Source: an uncultured Acidobacteriia bacterium (GTDB lineage: Bacteria; Acidobacteriota; Terriglobia; Bryobacterales; Bryobacteraceae). From it: 64,000 bases of DNA. Where the stretch lies: the NCBI GenBank assembly GCA_903900705.1, contig CAIUOG010000033.1:56869-120868 (forward strand). The letters run 5' to 3'. Below are positions 38,771 to 46,265 of this stretch, piece by piece; position 1 is the stretch's first letter; each line of letters opens with the position of its first letter. A program made the position numbers and the translations under genes. The notes beneath the pieces were generated by a model. That model ran no database searches. It was given only the letters and a program-made list of their open reading frames with translations, and was not told where the DNA came from.

Positions 38771-40305
38771 TGAGAACGATTCGGGTTTCCGCGTGCCTGG
38801 CGTCAACACTGGCTGCCTTCACAATGGCCGGCGCGGCAAGCGCCCAGACTGCCGGCGAATGGCCCGCACTCAATGGCGACGCGTCCGGCCGCCGCCACAG
38901 TCCGCTGACGAAGATGAACCGGGACAACGTCGCCGGTCTCACCGAAGCGTGGCATTTCAAAGCCGGCGCCGGTGTGATCAAAGGTACGCCGGTGATGGTC
39001 AACGGCATCCTGTATTTCACGGTGCCGGACCAGGTCTGGGCCGTTGAGGCCGCCACGGGAAAAGAACTCTGGCACATCAACCGCCCCTCGCGCGGCGACC
39101 GCATCGCCAACCGCGGCGTCGCCGTTTACAAAAACAAGGTCTACTTCGGCGCCCCGGACGCCTTCCTGATCTGCCTCAAAGCGGATACCGGCGAAAAGCT
39201 CTGGGAAGTGGCCATGGCGGACGTGAACTTTGGCTATTACATGAGCATGCCGCCGCTGGTCGTCAAAGATAAGCTGATCGTCGGCATCTCCGGCGACGCG
39301 GGCGACGTCACCGGTTTCCTGAAATGCGTGGATCCGGATACCGGCAAGGTCCTCTGGACCTGGACCAGCGTTCCGAAATGGGGTGAGCCCGGCTCCGAAA
39401 CCTGGCCGAACGAGGAAGCGCTGCGGCATGGCGGCGGCACCACCTGGGTGCAGGGTAGCTATGATCCGGAGCTGAATCTCGTCTACTGGGGCACCGGCAA
39501 TCCGCACCCTGTGCTGAATGGCCGCGAACGCGCCGGGTCGAACCTCTACACCTGCTCCATCGTGGCGTTGAATGCCGATACGGGAAAGCTGGTCTGGTAT
39601 TTCCAGCCTTCTCCGCATGACACCACGGACCGGGATGCCACCGAGTCTGTGGTGCTGATCGATGGCGTTTTCCATGGCAAGCCCCGCAGGATGCTCGCGC
39701 AGGCCAGTCGCAACGGGCTCTTCTTCCTGCTGGACCGCGTGACCGGCGAACATCTGCTCACCAGCGAATTCGGCCCGCAGAACTGGTCCCTGGGCCTCAA
39801 CAGGCGCGGCGAACCCATGCCGAACCCGAACAAAGACCCCAGCCCGGATGGCACGCTGTTCCGCAGCACCGGCACGAATTGGTGGGTCCCCAGCTACAGC
39901 CCCGCCACAGGACTGTTCTACGTGAACGCCAACCTGGGCGTGTGGAGTCTGACGTACCTGACAAACGGCGCGGTTCAGGATGGCCTGCCCGATCACCAGG
40001 GCGGCCGCGAATCCCCCCTTAGTCCGGGCGACGCGGCGCTGCTCGCGCTTGACTATCAGACCGGCGCGGTGCGCTGGAAACTGGGCTACGGGAATCCGGC
40101 CGGCATACTCACCACGGCATCAGGTTTGCTTTTCACTTCAAACTCCGGCTACCTGGTCGCGCTTGATGAACGCAACGGTGACACGCTCTGGAAACGGAAC
40201 GCGGGCGGCCCGGCAACGAATGCGCCGATCACTTTTGAAGTGGAAGGCAGGCAGTTTGTGGTGATGGCGGTGCGTGATACGGTTTACGCTTTCGGTACGA
40301 AGTAA
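38770..40305 (+). CDS. PQQ-type beta-propeller quinoprotein dehydrogenase
   Basis: A 511-residue exported eight-bladed propeller with tryptophan-docking repeats (VWAVEAATGKELWHI, LICLKADTGEKLWEV, LKCVDPDTGKVLWTW, IVALNADTGKLVWYF, LLALDYQTGAVRWKL, LVALDERNGDTLWKR). The signal is ACLASTLAAFTMAGAASAQ. It lacks the vicinal cysteine pair found next to PQQ in type I methanol and alcohol dehydrogenases, so PQQ binding or substrate may differ. No haem motif is present; the cotranscribed di-haem cytochrome probably serves that role. Confidence 0.85.
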   Translation: MRTIRVSACLASTLAAFTMAGAASAQTAGEWPALNGDASGRRHSPLTKMNRDNVAGLTEAWHFKAGAGVIKGTPVMVNGILYFTVPDQVWAVEAATGKELWHINRPSRGDRIANRGVAVYKNKVYFGAPDAFLICLKADTGEKLWEVAMADVNFGYYMSMPPLVVKDKLIVGISGDAGDVTGFLKCVDPDTGKVLWTWTSVPKWGEPGSETWPNEEALRHGGGTTWVQGSYDPELNLVYWGTGNPHPVLNGRERAGSNLYTCSIVALNADTGKLVWYFQPSPHDTTDRDATESVVLIDGVFHGKPRRMLAQASRNGLFFLLDRVTGEHLLTSEFGPQNWSLGLNRRGEPMPNPNKDPSPDGTLFRSTGTNWWVPSYSPATGLFYVNANLGVWSLTYLTNGAVQDGLPDHQGGRESPLSPGDAALLALDYQTGAVRWKLGYGNPAGILTTASGLLFTSNSGYLVALDERNGDTLWKRNAGGPATNAPITFEVEGRQFVVMAVRDTVYAFGTK

Positions 40306-40430
40306 TTATGGTTCCGCACGCCACTCAGAGGATTTTCAGCGCCTCGCACTAAACCGTGCGAAACGATACACTAAAGACTCGCCTCCTGCTCAGAGAAGAA
40401 GCGGCAGGTGTAGGATCAGAAGCAGTCGAT

Positions 40431-41174
40431 ATGTCGCCAGTGTTGCTCGCACTTTACGAAGATGCCGCCGCAGGCAAGCTGGCGAAGTTGTTGGAGTCAA
40501 TCGGCTTTTCGATTGCCGGATATGCGTCGTCATGCGACGAAACCATAGCCAAAGCCAGTGAATTACTACCCGATCTGGTGGTGATTGACGCGGCGAATCC
40601 GGAAGCAGCGGAAATCGCCGGGCAAATTCGAACCCAATTCGGGGTATCGGTAATAATCCTGGCTAAAGAAATCGACGAGATCGGACTTCGGATTGCCTTG
40701 GATCACAGCATGATGGATCAGTCAGCTGTGATGCCTGAACCCGAGGTAGCTGGAGAAATGCCGGCAAATCCCGCTTCGATATCAGACGCTATCGTTTTGG
40801 TGGACGACAATCCGGAGGTTCGCCAACTGACCGAGTTTATCCTGCAGGACTCCGGCTACGAGGTTCTTTCCGCGGAAGATGCGGAGGAGGCTTTGCGGAT
40901 TGTGGCGGAAAAAAGGGATAAGGTTTGTCTGGTGATGAGTGATATTTCGCTGCCCGGCATGGATGGCCGCGAACTGAGAAGGCAGATTCTGGACAGATTC
41001 CCGGAACTGCCGGTCATGCTGGTCTCCGGGTCCGCCCCGGCTCCGGACGAAAGCGCGGAAACCTTTCTGCAGAAACCGTTTTCGTTCGTCGACCTGATTG
41101 AAAAAGTGGAAGGAATGCGGCGAAAGGTGAATCGTCAGTCGAGCAGCGCGGCATCCAGCAGTTCCGCAATCTGA
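40431..41174 (+). CDS. Tandem receiver-domain response regulator, first domain degenerate
   Basis: About 247 residues from the ATG at 40431 (a GTG at 40356 is in frame). The first receiver (about 1-110) keeps an aspartate in LVVIDAANPE but has a poor acid pocket and no clear K-P motif. The second receiver (about 118-235) is complete: VLVDDNPEVRQ, phospho-acceptor in LVMSDISLPGMDG, MLVSGS and FLQKPFS. There is no output domain, so it works by protein contact. The serine/alanine tail (SSSAASSSSAI) is encoded on the strand opposite the 3' end of zapA, overlapping by 40 bases. Confidence 0.7.
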   Translation: MSPVLLALYEDAAAGKLAKLLESIGFSIAGYASSCDETIAKASELLPDLVVIDAANPEAAEIAGQIRTQFGVSVIILAKEIDEIGLRIALDHSMMDQSAVMPEPEVAGEMPANPASISDAIVLVDDNPEVRQLTEFILQDSGYEVLSAEDAEEALRIVAEKRDKVCLVMSDISLPGMDGRELRRQILDRFPELPVMLVSGSAPAPDESAETFLQKPFSFVDLIEKVEGMRRKVNRQSSSAASSSSAI

Positions 41175-41410
41175 CCCGACTTCGCTTCGTAAGACCGAAG
41201 TTTTTTCTCTGCGGATTTGAGTTTGTCTGCCAGATGCAGACAGGCGAGTACCGCGACTCGCGTTGAATCGCCGGATGAAGCGCGGTTAGCGATCGAGGTC
41301 ATGAGTTCATCGATCTCATGCGCAATCGCCTGCACTTCCCGCTCATCGCCATCCGTGAGCAGTGTGTAAGTCTGGTTGAAAATGTGGACGCGGATGGGAC
41401 TTTTGGCCAC
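41135..41410 (-). CDS. zapA: Cell division protein ZapA
   Basis: A 91-residue ZapA, which bundles FtsZ filaments at the division site. It starts with GTG. The N-terminal beta segment (PIRVHIFNQTYTLLTDGD) and helix-2 motif EIDELMTSIANRASSGDSTRVAVLACLHLADKL are typical. The end of the gene overlaps the convergent tandem-receiver gene by 40 bases. It lies 43 bases after a short coiled-coil gene that may be its ZapB-like partner, and downstream of rplT. Confidence 0.88.
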   Translation of the reverse strand: MAKSPIRVHIFNQTYTLLTDGDEREVQAIAHEIDELMTSIANRASSGDSTRVAVLACLHLADKLKSAEKKLRSYEAKSGQIAELLDAALLD

Positions 41411-41453
41411 CAGGCCCCCCTTGGACGCATAGCTGCGTCAAATCGCTGCGCGG

Positions 41454-41723
41454 TTACGCTGCGCCCAGCTGATCGATATGACCCAGCAGACGTTCCAGCC
41501 GGTTGCGGACCTGCTTCCGTTCCACCTGGAGGGCGTCCAGTTCTTCGGAAAGTTTCTGGTTGGAGGCCTGTGCCTCCTCCCACGCCGCCTGGGTTTCGGC
41601 GAGTTCCTTCACAACCGCTTCCTTTTCCTGGCGGAGCCGGGTAACCAGCTCCACCGCCTTCTGGATGCGGTCCTCAAGGTGGGAAAGAGTATCGACTTCG
41701 GGTTCCTGATCGATCAAAGACAT
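41454..41723 (-). CDS. ZapB-like coiled-coil protein
   Basis: An 89-residue almost entirely helical protein with clear heptads (LEDRIQKAVELVTRLRQEKEAVVKEL, then LDALQVERKQVRNRLERLLGHI). Size, coiled-coil nature and its place directly before zapA fit a ZapB-like division factor, but sequence identity to ZapB is not evident to me. The start is an ATG with the 17-base tandem repeats in its leader. Confidence 0.6.
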   Translation of the reverse strand: MSLIDQEPEVDTLSHLEDRIQKAVELVTRLRQEKEAVVKELAETQAAWEEAQASNQKLSEELDALQVERKQVRNRLERLLGHIDQLGAA

Positions 41724-41736
41724 GGCTCGTTACCTT

Positions 41737-41770
41737 TACCTGCTGCTGACAACTACCTGCTGCTGACAAC
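41737..41770. repeat. Two perfect 17-base tandem repeats before the ZapB-like gene
   Basis: TACCTGCTGCTGACAAC occurs at 41737-41753 and again at 41754-41770. It lies in the 114-base gap between rplT and the coiled-coil gene, in the 5' leader of the latter. Probably a slippage duplication; a regulatory role is not shown. Confidence 0.7.
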
Positions 41771-41826
41771 GCTTCGTGCTGAAACCCTGTTTACGGCAAC
41801 CCGATTTCTGGTAACCCGGAACTACC

Positions 41827-41855
41827 GCGACTTCAGCTTATTGAGCTGAAGTCGC
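41827..41855 (-). terminator. 12-bp hairpin overlapping the rplT stop codon
   Basis: GCGACTTCAGCT (41827-41838) pairs perfectly with AGCTGAAGTCGC (41844-41855) with a five-base loop. The hairpin includes the last codons and stop of rplT. It lacks a T-run on the minus strand. It would separate the ribosomal protein transcript from the downstream coiled-coil and zapA genes. Confidence 0.55.
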
Positions 41856-42209
41856 GAGTGCTGCTTTGGCCTGTGCCGCGATCTGGGCGAACTGCGCCGC
41901 ATCGGCCGTGGCGGTCTCCGCCAGAACCTTGCGATCCAGTTCGATTCCGGCAAGCTTCAGGCCGTGCATGAACTGGCTGTAGGAAAGACCGACGGCTTCG
42001 CGAGCCGCGGCGCCGATGCGGACAATCCAGAGGGAGCGATACTGCCGCTTCTTCTGCTTACGGCCGGCATATGCAAATTTGAGGGCGCGTTCAACCGCTT
42101 CCTGCGCTGAACGGTGCAGCTTACTCTTCGTTAAAAAAAAGCCTGACGCGCGTTCAAGGGTTTTAGCCCGATTCGCGCGGCGTTTAGTACCGCGTTTTAC
42201 TCTTGGCAC
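41838..42209 (-). CDS. rplT: 50S ribosomal protein L20
   Basis: A 123-residue L20, an early assembly protein of the large ribosomal subunit binding 23S rRNA. The sequence [24 protein letters not shown] is diagnostic, with [30 protein letters not shown] in the globular part. It uses a GTG start at 42209 preceded by AGGAG; an ATG a few bases upstream is in another frame and reads only ten codons. It follows rpmI by 137 bases, a longer gap than usual. Confidence 0.95.
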   Translation of the reverse strand: MPRVKRGTKRRANRAKTLERASGFFLTKSKLHRSAQEAVERALKFAYAGRKQKKRQYRSLWIVRIGAAAREAVGLSYSQFMHGLKLAGIELDRKVLAETATADAAQFAQIAAQAKAALATSAQ

Positions 42210-42346
42210 GTTTCATCTCCTGGTGTGTAAAAAGCGCAGGCATTGGAGCCTTGCGCTGCTGCGGCGAAACGGGCACGTGCGGTGGCACCGTTCACTCGCG
42301 GTTCGATCCAACAACTACTGAACACAGTTCCCGAAGGAACGGCTGT

Positions 42347-42541
42347 CTAGTAGGGGATCATCCTCTGCAGCTTCTGCTGATCCGAATCATCGGCGACAAC
42401 GGAAGTGTGCAGTTTGTTCTTGCGTTTACGCGACTTGGACGTCAGGATGTGCCGAGCGAAAGCATGCTGGCGGACAACCTTACCCGTCCCGGTTTTTTTG
42501 AACCGTTTAGACGCACCTTTGTGGGTCTTTAGTTTGGGCAT
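42347..42541 (-). CDS. rpmI: 50S ribosomal protein L35
   Basis: A 64-residue L35: [24 protein letters not shown] followed by [14 protein letters not shown] and a C-terminal [10 protein letters not shown], all diagnostic. In most bacteria infC lies directly upstream; here the upstream side holds only a 177-base gap and a gene on the other strand, so infC is encoded elsewhere. Transcription probably starts from the minus-strand TATACT box at 42644-42649. Confidence 0.95.
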   Translation of the reverse strand: MPKLKTHKGASKRFKKTGTGKVVRQHAFARHILTSKSRKRKNKLHTSVVADDSDQQKLQRMIPY

Positions 42542-42649
42542 GACAAATGTTTCCGGGAAATTACAAGCTTAACACAGAGACGTGAAGACGCAGACGTGCG
42601 TGAGCAGTCGCGCCGCAGCCAGTGCGGCCTGAATGACTTTGTCAGTATA
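42542..42649 (-). promoter_or_regulatory. Promoter and leader region of rpmI-rplT
   Basis: A minus-strand TATACT (-10-like, 42644-42649) precedes a roughly 95-base leader. The leader holds a small hairpin (GCCGCA at 42612-42617 with TGCGGC at 42623-42628 around a five-base loop). In many bacteria L20 represses its operon through such leaders; here that is inference. The rest of the gap to the divergent gene (42650-42718) contains its promoter. Confidence 0.4.
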
Positions 42650-42718
42650 CCAAAGTTCGGTTACAGGACGCCATCCGTTGTCGCGGAACCCGGTTGGTGA
42701 GTAGAATGGTGTTCAGCA

Positions 42719-43285
42719 ATGTCTTCCGCCTGTGGGGGCGAGCGCACACTTGGTCAGTTTGCGCTCGTGAGTTACATACCCGACCCGCTTGCTTCGTTCC
42801 TCGATCGCCTTCGACTCGATCTTGAACCGCAGTGCCGCCCGCATGCCCACGTCACGATCCTGCCGCCCCGGCCATTCCATCATGAGATCAGTGAAGCCGT
42901 TGAGCATTTGGCAGATGAGGCGAAGCTGTTTCCGCCGATCGAGATTACTCTCGGGGAGATTGAGATCTTTCCAGTCTCCAACGTGATCTTTATTGGTATC
43001 GCCCGCGGCGAGCGCGATGTCCGACGACTGCACGATCTGATGGATACCGGCACCCTGCACCATCGCTGTCCCTTCGAATTTCACCCTCACATCACCATTG
43101 CCCAGGAACTGCCACCGGAATCGGTCCAGGAAGCGGCCCGCATTGCGCGCGAGCAGTGGGCTGCGTGGGATGGTCCCCGTGCCTTTACCGTCGACGCAAT
43201 GTCCTTTGTACAGAATGTTGCACCCTACCTCTGGGTCGACCTCGCGAAGGTCCCCCTCGCAACGCCCGTTCCCGTCGGCGAATAG
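42719..43285 (+). CDS. 2H phosphoesterase (2'-5' RNA ligase/LigT-like)
   Basis: A 188-residue protein of the 2H superfamily. The two catalytic H-x-T motifs are H44-V-T46 (HAHVTILPP) and H124-I-T126 (HPHITIAQ), each with the surrounding hydrophobic strand. Members hydrolyse or form 2',3'-cyclic or 2'-5' phosphoesters of RNA or nucleotides. It ends three bases before the gene for the reduced ABC/Wzt-like protein, implying cotranscription. A TAGAAT box (42702-42707) is 11 bases before the ATG. The physiological substrate is unknown. Confidence 0.83.
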   Translation: MSSACGGERTLGQFALVSYIPDPLASFLDRLRLDLEPQCRPHAHVTILPPRPFHHEISEAVEHLADEAKLFPPIEITLGEIEIFPVSNVIFIGIARGERDVRRLHDLMDTGTLHHRCPFEFHPHITIAQELPPESVQEAARIAREQWAAWDGPRAFTVDAMSFVQNVAPYLWVDLAKVPLATPVPVGE

Positions 43286-43288
43286 CGT

Positions 43289-44107
43289 ATGATCGAGTTC
43301 AAAGCGCCGCGGTTGACGGCTCCGGACGGAAGCATCGTTGGGGTTCTCGAAGAAGGCGCCAAAGCCGACTGGGGAAACTATCCCGGCGTACTGCTGCATC
43401 CCCTTTCCACGCTTGACCCCGTCGCCAAAGCGCGCACGATTTCCCGGTGGCTCGATGAACGGCGCTCCGGCGTCACCCGTGTTCTGGTGAGTTACGACGA
43501 AGCGCTGCTCGAACGCTGCGCCGATGAGATCTGGTGGCTGCGCGACGGCATCCTTGTCGCCCGGGGCGACCCCGCCGAAGTTCTTCCTCTTTATCGACGG
43601 CATTGCGCGTTCGAACTGCGCCGCACCGGCGACGGGCAAACCACCGCGCTCGCGCCGTCCCTGCGGAACGGAGACGGGCGCGCCGCGCTGCGGAACATTG
43701 AGCTGCTGGGCGAGAACGGCGAGCCATCCACCGTTTTCCGCAGCGGTGAGCCGATTGTAATCCGGGTTACGGCCCTGTACGCCGCGGACGTGGCGGACCC
43801 GGTCATCGGGATCCTGCTCCGGACCCGCATCGGGCTGAACGTTTATGGCACCAATACCGAACTCGAGAACCTTCACCCGGGTCCACTCGCCGCGGGCCAG
43901 ATCCTGACGGTCGGATTCCGGTTCCCCTGCAACCTTTGTCCGGGCGATTACACGGTCACCGCCGCATCCCATGATCCCGATGGCGTCTGGCATGACTGGC
44001 AGGAAGATGCGGTCGCCTTTGCCGTATCGGATTCGCGCTACACAGCCGGTGTCGCAAATCTGCGTGCACAGGTCTACGCGGCCGTCTCCGGCGGCCTCAC
44101 CGAATAG
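43289..44107 (+). CDS. Reduced ABC ATPase-like protein with Wzt-type C-terminal domain
   Basis: A 272-residue protein. Residues about 125-260 match the carbohydrate-recognition C-terminal domain of O-antigen ABC transporters such as Wzt (ALRNIELLGENGEPSTVFRSGEPI, GLNVYGTNTELENL, LCPGDYTVTAA). Residues 1-105 look like a shrunken nucleotide-binding domain: SIVGVLEEGAKADW in place of Walker A, then directly LLHPLSTLDPVAKARTI in place of Walker B (D to H, E to P), VLVSYDEALLERCADEIWWLRDGILVARGDP as the H-loop region with Y69 for histidine. The helical subdomain and signature motif are absent. It probably cannot hydrolyse ATP. No Wzm-type permease is near. Confidence 0.72.
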   Translation: MIEFKAPRLTAPDGSIVGVLEEGAKADWGNYPGVLLHPLSTLDPVAKARTISRWLDERRSGVTRVLVSYDEALLERCADEIWWLRDGILVARGDPAEVLPLYRRHCAFELRRTGDGQTTALAPSLRNGDGRAALRNIELLGENGEPSTVFRSGEPIVIRVTALYAADVADPVIGILLRTRIGLNVYGTNTELENLHPGPLAAGQILTVGFRFPCNLCPGDYTVTAASHDPDGVWHDWQEDAVAFAVSDSRYTAGVANLRAQVYAAVSGGLTE

Positions 44108-46204
44108 CTATTCCGGCAATTCAAAGACGTAGAGCGCATTGCCGTTGCCGGGGTGGTGAATCTCCGGCGCGATCACGTGCGGCACGTCCCGCGGACTGCC
44201 GCCGCCCAGTCCGGTCGTAACCGCGATGTACTGCTTCCCGCCGATCGCGAACGAAACCGGATGCCCCTGTACCGAAGTACCCAGGCGCGTCTTCCACAAC
44301 TGCCTGCCCGTCTTCACGTCCACCGCCTGAAAGACCCGATCCAGATCTCCCACAAACGCCACCCCGCCCGCGGTCGAGAGCACGCCGGTGAGAAACGGCG
44401 CGCGCTGCTCAATCGACCACAACTGTTTCATGGTCTTCACGTCGAACGAAGAAAGTTTTCCGATCATGCCGTTCTTCCCCGGCATTTCCAGAAAGTGCCG
44501 GTTCCCCGCCCCGCCGCCCGAGCCCGCCTTCATTTCGACTTCGCGACCGGACATCTCCATGCAACTCTGGCTGAGCGGAATAATCAACTGTTCCGTCGGC
44601 GGATGGTAGCTCATCGGCATCCAGTTATGACCGCCCTCCGTGCTCGGACAGGCCGAAAGCCACTGGCCGATCTTCTGCTCCAGCACATCCGCGCGGTATG
44701 TCACCACACCCGTCTTCTTATCCACGTTGGAAAAGACATTCTGATAGACCGTTTCCGCCAGATCGAGATACTTCCCGTTGGTGCGGTCGAGCTTCCACAG
44801 AATGCCCGCCTTGCCTACCGAGAACGAGAGCTTCTGGTTGCCGGAATCGACCAGAACGCGTTCGAAAACCTCATCGAGATCGAACGTTTCCTGCGGAATA
44901 TGCTGGAAATACCAGTTCAGCTTGCCCGAATCGGCATCCAGCGCCAGGGTGGAATTCGTGTACAGAGCTTTGTCCGTCACTTTGGACCCGCGGCTGACGC
45001 GCATCCAGGGCTTCGCCTGGGAGACGCCCCAGTAGGTGGTGTTCAATTCGGGGTCGAAGCTGCCCAGAATCCAGGTATCGCCGCCGGCCCGCAGAACATT
45101 CGGCAGCGTCCCCCAGGTGTCTCCACCCGGCTCACCGTCACTCGCGACCGTGTGGAACTTCCATGCCAGCTTGCCAGTGGTGGCGTCCCAGGCGCTGATG
45201 TAGCACTTTTCCTGTTTGTAATTGGAGCAGCCGGTCAAACCCTGCAGGATCTTGCCGTTGATCGCAATCGCCCCGGAGGTACTCGCGAAGCCGGGGCGTC
45301 CCTCGGCAACGTCGGCAGTCCAAACCACAGCGCCGGTCTTCGCGTTGAGCGCGACCAGCTTTGCGTCCGTAGTGGAAAGAAACACCTTGTCGCCGTAGAT
45401 GGCAAGTCCGCGGGTGGCGCCATAAGCGCGAACGGCTTCCGGACCCACGTGGTTTTCCCAGATCAGTTCGCCGGTTCTGCCGTCGAGAGCCTGCACGGTG
45501 TTGCTCGTGTTGTTCAGATAAACAATGCCGTCATGCACTACCGGCGAAGGCTGATTTGCGCCACCATCATTCATCGACCACACCCAGGCCAGCTTCAGCT
45601 CCTTCACATTCGCGGTGGTGATCTGCCGGAGCGGGCTGTAGCTCCAGGCCTGATAGTTGCCGCGCACCATCAGCCAATCGGAATCAGCGGGGTGGCGGAG
45701 CATGGCGTCTGTCACCGGCACGAAGTTCCTGACGGTACCTTTTACCGAATGGCCTTTCGGCAGCGGCAGAGTGGAAGAACTGGCCTGGTCGGTAGCCGGC
45801 GAGTTCAGCAGCGCCAGGGTGGCTGCCGGCATCTGCCCGTTGGCGACGGACCGGATCACGGTGGGTGAACTCATGGTGAGCGCGGTCGCACCCGTCGCCG
45901 CGCCATTCGCCTGCAGCAGGAAGGCCGCGATGCTGACGTAGGTCTCTTCGCCGAGGCCGTTGCGATTGCCGGGGGGCATGGTTTCCTGGATGTAAGCCGC
46001 GAGGGCGCCCGCCGTCTTCCCGCCCCACGCACTCATGAAGTTGCCGCCCGAAAGTTGCGGCGCTTCATTGCGACCGGAAAGATCCGGCAGGTGACAACTG
46101 GAACAGTTCGCCAGGTACGAAGCGAGGCCGGTAGCAGCCTGGTTGGCCGTCTGCGCCGTGCAGGCGAACGCGGCCACAAAGAGGAGCGGAAGCAAGCGTC
46201 TCAT
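44108..46204 (-). CDS. Quinoprotein dehydrogenase with N-terminal cytochrome c domain
   Basis: About 698 residues from the ATG at 46204. Signal peptide [17 protein letters not shown], then a cytochrome c domain (CSSCH near residue 31, METHIONINE candidate in [13 protein letters not shown]), a linker, and an eight-bladed PQQ-type propeller ([87 protein letters not shown]). Most haem-quinoprotein alcohol dehydrogenases carry the haem at the C terminus, so the N-terminal position is notable. Three 20-base repeats with -10-like boxes lie directly upstream. Confidence 0.87.
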   Translation of the reverse strand: MRRLLPLLFVAAFACTAQTANQAATGLASYLANCSSCHLPDLSGRNEAPQLSGGNFMSAWGGKTAGALAAYIQETMPPGNRNGLGEETYVSIAAFLLQANGAATGATALTMSSPTVIRSVANGQMPAATLALLNSPATDQASSSTLPLPKGHSVKGTVRNFVPVTDAMLRHPADSDWLMVRGNYQAWSYSPLRQITTANVKELKLAWVWSMNDGGANQPSPVVHDGIVYLNNTSNTVQALDGRTGELIWENHVGPEAVRAYGATRGLAIYGDKVFLSTTDAKLVALNAKTGAVVWTADVAEGRPGFASTSGAIAINGKILQGLTGCSNYKQEKCYISAWDATTGKLAWKFHTVASDGEPGGDTWGTLPNVLRAGGDTWILGSFDPELNTTYWGVSQAKPWMRVSRGSKVTDKALYTNSTLALDADSGKLNWYFQHIPQETFDLDEVFERVLVDSGNQKLSFSVGKAGILWKLDRTNGKYLDLAETVYQNVFSNVDKKTGVVTYRADVLEQKIGQWLSACPSTEGGHNWMPMSYHPPTEQLIIPLSQSCMEMSGREVEMKAGSGGGAGNRHFLEMPGKNGMIGKLSSFDVKTMKQLWSIEQRAPFLTGVLSTAGGVAFVGDLDRVFQAVDVKTGRQLWKTRLGTSVQGHPVSFAIGGKQYIAVTTGLGGGSPRDVPHVIAPEIHHPGNGNALYVFELPE

Positions 46205-46205
46205 T

Positions 46206-46265
46206 AGCACGCAAATTCTATCAGGAGCACGCAAATTCTATCAGGAGCACGCAAATTCTATCAGG
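46206..46265. repeat. Three perfect 20-base tandem repeats before the haem-quinoprotein gene
   Basis: AGCACGCAAATTCTATCAGG occurs three times without mismatch (46206-46225, 46226-46245, 46246-46265). On the minus strand each unit reads CCTGATAGAATTTGCGTGCT and contains TAGAAT, a -10-like hexamer. The copy nearest the gene places TAGAAT (46215-46220) ten bases before the ATG at 46204. The third copy overlaps the stop codon of the upstream sulfatase gene. Confidence 0.9.

Noticed and set aside
42296..42312. GGTTCGATCC, a tRNA T-loop-like sequence between rplT and rpmI
   Set aside because: The T-stem does not pair and no D-arm or anticodon arm is present.
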